Notes under the pieces: model-generated
What the model saw: the letters and a program-made list of their open reading frames with translations, nothing else
Databases searched by the model: none
Told to the model about the DNA's origin: nothing
Position numbers and translations under genes: made by a program
NCBI GenBank assembly: GCA_947463775.1
Contig: CANHVD010000060.1
Location: forward strand, 1-15,488
Length of the DNA stretch: 15,488 nt
Reading direction: 5' to 3'
Origin: Planctomycetaceae bacterium
GTDB lineage: Bacteria; Planctomycetota; Planctomycetia; Planctomycetales; Planctomycetaceae
In this document: one piece after another, positions 1 to 6,119 of the stretch
Numbering within the stretch: position 1 is the first letter of the stretch
Layout: every line of letters starts with the position of its first letter

Positions 1-1449
1 CGAGATCCGTTTGATCCGATGGAAAAGGCCTTTCACGATCTCGGCAATTCTCGGCTGGCAAAGACGGAACACCTTCATGCCGACTGGTCTCTGGAGCGAG
101 GCTATCCTTTGTCGCCGAGCCTGCTGGCGATGTCGCATGTCTGGAAGTCTCCGACCGGGAAGGATTATGTTCTGGCTGCAAAAGGTGCACCAGAGGCCAT
201 TGCTGACTTATGTCATCTGGACGCTGATCGTACGAAGAAAATCGGCGAAGACGTCGCCGCAATGGCGTTGGATGGCCTTCGAGTTCTCGGCGTCGCAAGC
301 GGCCGGTTTTCGAGTCCGACGTTGCCGGGTGAACAGCACGATTTCACGTTTGAATTCCTGGGGCTCGTGGGCCTTGCCGATCCGATACGAGCCACAGTGC
401 CTGCCGCTGTTGAAGAATGTTACACCGCCGGAATTCGCGTGGTGATGATCACCGGCGACCACCCAGCCACCGCCAAAAGCATCGCGATGCAGGCGGGGAT
501 ACGACCGCTGAACGAAATCATGACGGGCGCTGATCTCGAACAGTTGGAAGACGCCCAACTGCAGCAAAGAGTGCGGGCGATCAACGTGTTTGCTCGGATG
601 GTCCCGGAGCAGAAACTACGACTGGTCAACGCACTCAAGTCCAACGGTGAAATTGTCGCGATGACCGGCGATGGTGTTAACGATGCTCCGGCGCTGAAGG
701 CTGCTCACATCGGCATAGCCATGGGGGGACGAGGCACCGACGTTGCGCGGGAGGCCGCTTCACTGGTTCTGCTTGATGATGATTTCGCGTCGATTGTTCA
801 TTCCGTTCGCATGGGACGAAGGATCTACGATCACTTGCAGAAGGCGATGACCTATATTGTCGCCGTCCATGTCCCGATCGCCGGGATGTCGATTGTCCCG
901 GTGCTGCTCGGCGGACCGATCGCCTTGATGCCCGTGCACATTTTGTTTCTGGAATTGGTGATTGATCCAGCGTGCTCGGTCGTTTTCGAAGCGGAGCCAG
1001 AAGATGCTGGTGTGATGAATCGGCCGCCGCGTGATCCCAAAGCAAACTTGTTTGGTAGCCGGTTGCTGGGGCTCGGTTTGCTACAGGGTTTGACTGGCTT
1101 CCTGATTGTTCTGGCCATCTATCTATCAGCACTATGGGGCTGGCTGAAAACTGACGATGCGATCGCGCTAAGTTTCACGACGCTGGTCCTGGCCAATCTG
1201 GGACTGATCTTCGCCAACCGTTCCTGGACTCGCACGATCTGGTCCACAATGAAGGTTCCGAACGCCGCTCTGTGGTGGGTGGTTGGTGGCACAGTTTTGT
1301 TTCTCGGTGCAACGCTCTACGTGCCGTTCCTGCGACGACTTTTTCACTTCTCCACGCTGCACATGAACGATTTGGCGCTTTGCCTGGCCGGGGGATTTGT
1401 AAGCGTCATCTGGTTTGAAGGGATGAAGATGCTTCGACAGAAGTCGTGA
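1..1449 (+). CDS. P-type cation-transporting ATPase, C-terminal part (5' partial)
   Basis: This is the C-terminal half of an ATP-driven cation pump of the inner membrane. The frame is open from base 1 and begins inside the nucleotide-binding domain with a DPMEKA-type motif, so the Met at 19 is internal and the phosphorylation motif DKTGT lies outside the window. Numbering from that Met, KGAPE (55-59) is the ATP-binding lysine region. TGDHPATA (145-152) and TGDGVNDAP (216-224) are hallmark P-domain motifs. Membrane spans M5-M10 follow at about 276-298, 303-325, 348-370, 382-400, 417-437 and 448-468. The layout fits the P2 (SERCA/PMR1-like) group. The ion-site residues are atypical, with His284 and Ile287 in M5 and Glu312, Ile315 and Asp316 in M6, so I do not assign calcium. 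No terminator is visible in the 23 bp before the convergent DUF1328 gene. Confidence 0.95.
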   Translation, partial: RDPFDPMEKAFHDLGNSRLAKTEHLHADWSLERGYPLSPSLLAMSHVWKSPTGKDYVLAAKGAPEAIADLCHLDADRTKKIGEDVAAMALDGLRVLGVASGRFSSPTLPGEQHDFTFEFLGLVGLADPIRATVPAAVEECYTAGIRVVMITGDHPATAKSIAMQAGIRPLNEIMTGADLEQLEDAQLQQRVRAINVFARMVPEQKLRLVNALKSNGEIVAMTGDGVNDAPALKAAHIGIAMGGRGTDVAREAASLVLLDDDFASIVHSVRMGRRIYDHLQKAMTYIVAVHVPIAGMSIVPVLLGGPIALMPVHILFLELVIDPACSVVFEAEPEDAGVMNRPPRDPKANLFGSRLLGLGLLQGLTGFLIVLAIYLSALWGWLKTDDAIALSFTTLVLANLGLIFANRSWTRTIWSTMKVPNAALWWVVGGTVLFLGATLYVPFLRRLFHFSTLHMNDLALCLAGGFVSVIWFEGMKMLRQKS

Positions 1450-1472
1450 TTATGAACCGGTTATCGGCAACA

Positions 1473-1637
1473 TCAGTTTGTATTGATTCGTCGACCGCCG
1501 ACAAGTGACAGGACTGCCAGCGCGAGGAACACAAAAAAGCAACCCTTCGCTGCTCCATAAGCCATGCCGCCTACCAGACCGAATCCCATCGCAGCAGCAA
1601 TCAATGCGATGATCATAAAAGTGACTGCGTAACCCAA
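1473..1637 (-). CDS. DUF1328 family small membrane protein, probable TTG start
   Basis: This is a 54-residue hydrophobic protein of the DUF1328 (YtjA-like) family, predicted to sit in the inner membrane. Its function is unknown; in other bacteria relatives often occur among stress-responsive genes. The family pattern is clear: a first span with ALIAAAMGFG, then a glycine/alanine-rich turn, then a second span ending in LAVLSLVGG. An ATG at 1679 would add 14 basic residues not seen in the family. The TTG at 1637 gives the usual family length of about 55 and is preceded, with 7 nt spacing, by the strong Shine-Dalgarno AAGAGGAG (1645-1652), so I choose TTG. The gene converges on the P-type ATPase with a 23 bp gap. 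Confidence 0.85.
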   Translation of the reverse strand: MGYAVTFMIIALIAAAMGFGLVGGMAYGAAKGCFFVFLALAVLSLVGGRRINTN

Positions 1638-1679
1638 CAGAAATCTCCTCTTAACAGTTTTCCGGATCATTGAAGCCAT

Positions 1680-2309
1680 GAACCTTCATGCCTTCCGCTT
1701 CGAACACTCACATTAAAGCAGGATGCACGCCAATTCGGATCGAGTGACAACCCGTGATAAATCGTTGTGTTTCACCATCGCGTGGCGTTCCGGCTGCACG
1801 GCCCGATCCAACAGCGATCATTGCGAACGATGATCGATCAGCCAACACAACTTTTCACCGGCGATGAAGATTCAAGGCACAGGCGATCATTTTCAGACTC
1901 TCTGAAAAAACCAGCGGCCGAGAATCGCTATCGTTTTGCTTCTATCCGTACCCACAGACTGCCATCTTTGATCGAAGGAGCGCCACGCATGCGCGACATG
2001 CGTTCGAGCAAAATGTGCTATCGGGTTTGGGAGTGTTAACGCGTTATCAATAGAAAGCGACTTCAGCGAATTCGTTGCTTGACTGGCCCACAGTTGTGAA
2101 CCGAACGCAAACGCGGTCCGGCGATCGAGCCAGCCGGATTCGACCTTAGACGTCGGCAACGGCACGCTCAGATTGTGCTTCGATTCGAACAACCTACCCG
2201 GCAGACTCGACGGAGGCCACGATTCTGTAAGGCACCGGCACCACAACTGCTATGAGATCAGACGGGATGCAAACACCAATTTAGTTCTTAATCGTTCAGG
2301 AGTCGAATC
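1680..2309. other. Intergenic spacer with two hairpin-forming inverted repeats
   Basis: I find no convincing gene in this 630-base spacer between the DUF1328 gene and the 39-residue peptide gene. Two inverted repeats stand out. At 1815-1836 a 9-bp stem (one G-T wobble) closes a CGAA loop. At 1985-2003 a perfect 7-bp stem ACGCATG/CATGCGT closes a 5-base loop. Neither has a T-tract, so they are not obvious terminators; they could be operators or RNA structures. The stretch 1928-2017, read on the minus strand, encodes about 29 residues that faintly resemble the C-terminal end of a PQQ-type beta-propeller. I regard that as a weak hint of gene decay. Promoters for the flanking genes must lie here, but I cannot place them. 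Confidence 0.5.
2298..2302 (+). promoter_or_regulatory. Ribosome binding site of the 39-residue peptide gene
   Basis: AGGAG lies 7 nt before the ATG at 2310. It is the main non-homology evidence that the short reading frame behind it is translated. Confidence 0.75.
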
Positions 2310-2429
2310 ATGTCAGCAGACAACCTGCCCCGCAGTGGAAAAATCAAGTACGGAATTCTTGGATGGCTCATCGGGCTGCCGATCCCCATTGTCATTATCC
2401 TGCTGTTTGTCCGAGGGTGCGACTTCTAA
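2310..2429 (+). CDS. 39-residue single-span membrane peptide
   Basis: The frame from ATG 2310 to TAA 2429 encodes 39 residues. It has a polar basic N-terminus (about residues 1-14, ending RSGKIKYG), one hydrophobic span at about 15-33 (LGWLIGLPIPIVIILLF) and a short tail RGCDF. The span contains two prolines (LPIPI). The layout predicts a single-pass membrane peptide with the positive charge on the cytoplasmic side. A good AGGAG sits 7 nt before the start. It resembles short hypothetical peptides I associate with planctomycetes, but that is memory rather than a search. It stands alone between two spacers, upstream of the CsbD-like gene, in a run of small membrane or stress-type genes. Function unknown; the near-terminal Cys could be modified or form a disulfide. 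Confidence 0.75.
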   Translation: MSADNLPRSGKIKYGILGWLIGLPIPIVIILLFVRGCDF

Positions 2430-2683
2430 GAACACCTGACTAAGCCGCGACTGGCTTCCGAGCAAAGCTCTGAGAAAGTATTTAGCGAAGCGTGTCTGTC
2501 CCGGTGTTGTTAGAGCCACAAAAGAACGCTCATGGCGAAGAGCCGCAAAACGTCAACTGCTGTGAATTCGTGAAGCATAGGGACATTCCCTGAGGACGGC
2601 GCTTCGCGACTCAGAAATCCGGCCATTGCCCGGGACTTCACTGTCGCGTTCTTCCAACGAGCTTCAATGAGAAGAGATTAAGA

Positions 2684-3103
2684 ATGGTCAATGAGACGGT
2701 TTTGGAAGAGAACTGGAACGAGATCAAAACAACGTTGAAATCCAAGTGGGAGCAGTTGTCGGACCACGATCCGCAAGGATTTAAGGGATAGGCTGACCAA
2801 CTTGTCCAAGTGATTCAACGTCGCACCGGTGAGGCCAAAAACGCAATCGAGAATCAGCTTGAAGAGATGATCTCGCCAGGCCGGCCGTATCAGAAACAAG
2901 TTGGAAAACACTTTTCCGGTGCTGCGTCGCAGGCGGGCGAAGCTTGCGAGGAAGGCTATGACCTCGCGGTCCAAAAGCTGGCCGATGGATACAAATTGGC
3001 AGCGCGTTATGCGAAAGAGAATCCGGGTGCAGCCGTCGCCATTTTGTTTGGAAGCGGACTGTTGGCCGGACTCGGTGTGGCGATGCTGATGCGTCGCAGA
3101 TAG
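2684..3103 (+). pseudogene. CsbD-like/DUF883-like stress protein interrupted by an in-frame TAG
   Basis: From ATG 2684 the frame reads 35 residues with the CsbD pattern (WNEIKTTLKSKWEQLSDHD), meets a TAG at 2789-2791, then continues in the same frame for 103 codons to a normal stop. The sequence after the TAG (ADQLVQVIQRRTGEAK) completes the CsbD motif with nothing missing, so one base change would restore the gene, for example from AAG or CAG. A polar amphipathic stretch follows. A glycine-rich C-terminal membrane segment (about 113-136) ends in MRRR, like the anchor of DUF883/ElaB/YqjD proteins. A purine-rich ribosome binding site (GAAGAG, 2671-2676) lies 7 nt before the ATG and a strong terminator follows. 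A GTG at 2810 opens the 3' part but has no ribosome binding site. Likely a recent nonsense mutation or a sequencing error; readthrough is possible but unsupported. Confidence 0.8.
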
Positions 3104-3144
3104 TGGCGTTGACGACGACGGTCGAAAAACGGATGACGATCAAT

Positions 3145-3173
3145 GGTGTCCCTGTGACGGGGACGCCGTTTTT
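3145..3173 (+). terminator. Intrinsic terminator after the CsbD-like gene
   Basis: An 8-bp GC-rich stem (GGTGTCCC, 3145-3152, with GGGACGCC, 3160-3167; one G-T wobble) closes a 7-base loop and is followed by GTTTTT (3168-3173). An A-run at 3125-3129 on the other side could let it work on the minus strand too. Confidence 0.8.
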
Positions 3174-3499
3174 CATTTGGCGGTGTTCGCATTCAACTGG
3201 TCGCTCACAGATCAAGCTAGCTGCGCATCGACCTGGTCAGCACATTGTGACACGTCTTACGTGAAGAACAGCAAATGAGTCATCGCGGAATCTTCATTTG
3301 ATTCAGGCCGAGATACCCGTCATTCGTGGGACAGCATCATGCCCCGTCGCAGCGCACACTCAAACGACCGACCTGGCACGACGTGTGCTTAGTCAGTTCT
3401 CAGACATTGGGCTCTGGCAGAACGAAAACATCGCGCGAGCCAATTTCTAAGGACACTTTCTTTAGTTTGAATTGCACACGCATTACGAGGAGCAAGAAC
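3174..3499. other. Leader/promoter region of the glycine-zipper gene
   Basis: These 326 bases carry no gene I can support. An inverted repeat CACGT-CTT-ACGTG (3251-3263) could be an operator for the gene starting at 3500. A long in-frame upstream extension from 3326 is open, but it lacks a ribosome binding site and reads as low-complexity non-coding sequence. Confidence 0.4.
3487..3492 (+). promoter_or_regulatory. Ribosome binding site fixing the start at 3500
   Basis: GAGGAG lies 7 nt before ATG 3500. This favours that ATG over in-frame starts further upstream (for example 3326), which have no such site. Confidence 0.8.
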
Positions 3500-4009
3500 A
3501 TGTCGGTTCAGAAGCGAGAGAATTCATCGGCCGTCAAGGAACTTCGAAACGAAGATCCACTATCCGGCCAAGCTGGCGCGCATCCGGTTGGCACGGGTGT
3601 CGGGGCAGCACTGGGTGGAGCGGCGACTGGAGCTGCTGCGGGCGCTGTCGCGGGACCTATTGGAGCTGCAGTCGGAGCGGCTGCTGGCGCAGTGGCTGGC
3701 GGTTTGGCCGGCAAGAGCGTTGCAGAAAGTTACGATCCGACTGTCGAAACTGCGTATTGGCGCAACGAATACAATCAGCGTCCTTACTACTCGAAGGACT
3801 ACTCGTTTGAAGACTACGAGCCGGCGTATCGTGCCGGGTTTGAACCGCGGACGAGCGGTTCGGCTGCCACGTGGCAGGATGCCGAACCTGAGATCCATGC
3901 TAGTTGGGAAAAACGAAACCTTCAGTCGAAGCTGACGTGGAACCAGGCAAAGCACGCCGCTCAGGATGCCTACAACCGAGTTCATACGCGGTCGAACAAG
4001 CCACGGTAA
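3500..4009 (+). CDS. Glycine-zipper, stress-type hypothetical protein
   Basis: This is a 169-residue protein with three parts. Residues 1-28 are polar. Residues 29-72 are a Gly/Ala-rich hydrophobic hairpin (HPVGTGVGAALGG, then AGPIGAAVGAAAGAVAGGLAGK) with small residues every fourth position, a glycine zipper that probably inserts in or spans a membrane twice. Residues 79-165 are a hydrophilic tail with conserved-looking aromatic motifs (YDPTVETAYWRNEY, RPYY, FEDYEPAYRAGFE, then LTWNQAKHAAQDAY). I recognise this architecture from hypothetical proteins widespread in proteobacteria and cyanobacteria; no biochemical function is known to me. The start is set by GAGGAG 7 nt upstream, and a terminator follows 60 nt after the stop. 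The nearby CsbD-like and DUF1328 genes suggest a general-stress or envelope role (inference). Confidence 0.88.
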   Translation: MSVQKRENSSAVKELRNEDPLSGQAGAHPVGTGVGAALGGAATGAAAGAVAGPIGAAVGAAAGAVAGGLAGKSVAESYDPTVETAYWRNEYNQRPYYSKDYSFEDYEPAYRAGFEPRTSGSAATWQDAEPEIHASWEKRNLQSKLTWNQAKHAAQDAYNRVHTRSNKPR

Positions 4010-4068
4010 ACTGATTCTGGACTTGAAAAGTCGGCAGATCAGCGACTGTGCATAAACAGTCGTTGTGA

Positions 4069-4101
4069 GAGTGCGGCAGGTTTCTGCCGCACTCGTTCTT
4101 T
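4069..4101 (+). terminator. Intrinsic terminator after the glycine-zipper gene
   Basis: A perfect 11-bp stem (GAGTGCGGCAG, 4069-4079, with CTGCCGCACTC, 4084-4094) closes a GTTT loop and is followed by GTTCTTT. The T-tract is interrupted, but the stem is very strong. Confidence 0.8.
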
Positions 4102-4818
4102 GATCCAGTTGTTCATCTTGAGACCTCGCCAACTGAATTGCCACGAGCTATCGGCATAAGTCCTCCGGATGCTTGGTCGCATCTGAAAAGAGAGGGCTCT
4201 CGATAAGCTGAAACCGCTTCTCAGGCCTCCGCAAGAAGATTTCAGGCAAGCTTGGGCCGCAGGAAACCGGACACTTCCTCTTTTGTCACAACGGCGATGC
4301 GACACGAGTGCTGATCGACGTTTCACTTCTTCAGACTGAGCAGCTCCCCGAAGCTGAGATCCCGAACCTCGCGAGTCAAGGCCCTTGATTTATTTGCTAA
4401 CGAAAAGCCAGCGAGGCATTTGCGTGCGGAATGTGAACTGGCCTCAGAGTCGTTCAGGTTCTTGAATTGCCGCTCAGGAAAGGGGGGAGCCGGCCACTCT
4501 GATGAGAGTTCCAACTCCCTCCAGCGAGACCGATCGACGCAACTTTGCTCCCTCCGTTCGCTGCCCCGGTCACATCGCCGTCACATCGCCCGGTAGGGCG
4601 AAGGAATTGGTGCCAAGGCCCTCAGATGCGGTCGCATTAATGTCGCTCTAAACATCTTTTCAACCCAATGTCATGAGTGCGAGAATCCACTGATCGCTCA
4701 AGACGTAGACCTCGCCGCTGGCCAGCGATAGACTGTTTCCATCATTCATCCCTTGCTTTTCTAAAAACCATCGACGGAACCGCTGTGTTTCGCGTGATTG
4801 TTTCCACAGGCACCCTAC
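4102..4818. other. Intergenic spacer, gene-poor
   Basis: I see no convincing gene in these 717 bases. Short minus-strand frames (4039-4326 and 4323-4514) have no family resemblance or ribosome binding site. The spacer holds one copy of a diverged 60-bp repeat (4521-4579; the other copy is at 11804-11865). This is followed by an 11-bp tandem duplication (GTCACATCGCC at 4569-4579 and 4580-4590, the first G replaced by the T-flanked version in copy one) and a 6-bp hairpin TCGCCC/GGGCGA at 4586-4601. A short palindrome ATGCG-GT-CGCAT lies near 4625-4636. The promoter of the gene at 4819 should be in the last 200 bases, but no clear -35/-10 pair is visible. Confidence 0.5.
4521..4579. repeat. Diverged dispersed repeat, copy A
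   Basis: These 59 bases match 11804-11865 in the same orientation at roughly 80% by eye. Most differences are transitions and there is one 3-base gap. Read on the minus strand both copies can be translated in one frame with similar residues (GDVTGAANG...KVASIGLAG here, VDVAGAAKG...KVASVGLAG there). The repeat may be a relic of a coding family or a non-coding dispersed element. No terminal inverted repeats or transposase sequence adjoin it. Confidence 0.55.
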
Positions 4819-6075
4819 ATGATGCGATCACTTTGCCTGCGGTTTATGTGCTCGGCGATTGCTTCCCTTTGTGTGGCAGACGAAACACCACAATCTAACG
4901 TCGCTGAATCGCTCGCCGAAATCACGACTGACGAAGGAGCAGTCCGCGAGGCCATTGGCCGAAGCTTGCCTTTTCTAAAAACGGCAGGTGTGGCATGGAT
5001 GGAGGAACGCAGTTGCATGTCGTGTCATCACGTTCCATTTCTTCTTTGGACCCATCGTGCTGCAGCGGCCAAAGAGTTCGATATCGATTCACAGAAACTG
5101 TCTGATTGGGAAGCATGGTGCATCAAGGACTCGCTGGAACAACGAAACCTGTATCGGCTGCAAAGCTACGAACTGGGCAAAATCGACGCCGCAACTCTGC
5201 CATCGACAGTTCAGCAAAAACTGAAACCACTGATCGAAACGCCATTCAAAATGCTGGACGAGTTCCGTAAGGAATTGACGTCGGTGCTGACCGAAGAGGA
5301 ACTGAAGTTATACGAACCTGTAATCATCAAGGCCGCAGAACGAGCAATCAATGCTCCGGATCGCACCGGCGGTGGCCTGGATGTTCTCGGCCAATTACTG
5401 CTCAGCGGGCATGGATCGTCAAGTGAATTGCAGAAGCCGGAGTTTCGCGATGGCGTGATTGGTCTCATGGGGCAACTGCAACAGTCAGACGGTTCCTGGG
5501 TGCCCGGTAATCAGTTTTTGACGATGCGGCAATGGTCACAACCTGTCGCCAGTCAATCCACAACGATGTGGGCTGCCATTGCTCTGGGCGAATACCATGC
5601 TTCGAGAGACGTGAACCATGTCGCCATTGAGAAATCCATAGCCTGGCAACTGGCACAACCGCCGGCCGCGGACAACTATGAATGGCTTGCCACTCGTTTA
5701 TTGTTCGCAAAGCATTATGGTTCCGCCGACGAAGTTGAAAGGTTCCGGCAGCAGTTGATTGCCGCTCGGAACGCTGATGGCGGCTGGGGCTGGCAGAAAG
5801 GTGTGCCGAGCGATCCGTTTACGACCGGCCTTGCCATGTATGTTCTGGCAAATGTCTGCCCTCGTGAAGCTGTTGCAGAAATTCAATCGGCCCGCTCATT
5901 TCTACTGACGTCCCAACAACCGGACGGTTCATGGCACACGCCATCAAAGAACATCAGCGACACGACCGATCCGGAGCGACTCAATGCTCGCGACGAAATC
6001 TATCATTATTGGGGGACGGCCTGGGCTACACTCGGACTGCTGGAATCACTTGCATCACCATCTGATTCACGTTGA
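4819..6075 (+). CDS. Secreted alpha-toroid (prenyltransferase/squalene-cyclase-like) protein with CxxCH heme motif
   Basis: The 418-residue product starts with a signal peptide (MMRSLCL, hydrophobic core, cleavage after about residue 20, CVA/DE), so it should be exported. CMSCHH (66-71) contains one CxxCH, the covalent heme c signature, inside a phrase WMEERSCMSCHHVPFLLW that I recall from planctomycete proteins. A helical stretch of about 120 residues follows. Three QxxDGxW-type repeats (220-227, 317-325, 366-372) then mark the alpha-alpha toroid fold of squalene-hopene cyclases and prenyltransferases. The cyclase acid motif DxDD is not visible, so terpene cyclisation is unlikely; a heme-carrying structural or redox role is inference. 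ATG 4819 (or 4822) is chosen because the signal peptide begins there and ACAGG lies 8 nt upstream; TTG 4798 is the alternative. It converges on the polyferredoxin gene with a 44 bp gap. Confidence 0.85.
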   Translation: MMRSLCLRFMCSAIASLCVADETPQSNVAESLAEITTDEGAVREAIGRSLPFLKTAGVAWMEERSCMSCHHVPFLLWTHRAAAAKEFDIDSQKLSDWEAWCIKDSLEQRNLYRLQSYELGKIDAATLPSTVQQKLKPLIETPFKMLDEFRKELTSVLTEEELKLYEPVIIKAAERAINAPDRTGGGLDVLGQLLLSGHGSSSELQKPEFRDGVIGLMGQLQQSDGSWVPGNQFLTMRQWSQPVASQSTTMWAAIALGEYHASRDVNHVAIEKSIAWQLAQPPAADNYEWLATRLLFAKHYGSADEVERFRQQLIAARNADGGWGWQKGVPSDPFTTGLAMYVLANVCPREAVAEIQSARSFLLTSQQPDGSWHTPSKNISDTTDPERLNARDEIYHYWGTAWATLGLLESLASPSDSR

Positions 6076-6119
6076 GCCGCGACTTGTTTCCTGCGTGTCC
6101 CTAAATGGCTGACGGAATT

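Noticed and set aside
1893..2246. Minus-strand 117-codon open frame
   Set aside because: No ribosome binding site, no family resemblance and no protein-like hydrophobic or domain pattern. It lies in a spacer with hairpins.
2810..3103. GTG 2810 as the true start of a 97-residue protein
   Set aside because: No ribosome binding site precedes it. The upstream codons 2684-2788 complete the CsbD motif in the same frame, so an interrupted longer gene explains the data better.
3326..3499. N-terminal extension of the glycine-zipper protein
   Set aside because: The added 58 residues look non-coding, and the GAGGAG site points to ATG 3500.
3560..4144. Minus-strand 194-codon open frame opposite the glycine-zipper gene
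   Set aside because: It is a shadow of the real gene, caused by the biased Gly/Ala codons. It is Arg/Ser-rich and has no domain, and it runs through the terminator.
4039..4514. Two short minus-strand frames in the 4.1-4.8 kb spacer
   Set aside because: The first starts inside a terminator region, neither has a ribosome binding site, and neither resembles a known protein.
4819..6075. Annotation as a squalene-hopene cyclase
   Set aside because: Only the structural QxxDGxW repeats are present. No DxDD acid motif is visible, the protein is shorter than real cyclases, and it has a signal peptide and a CxxCH motif.
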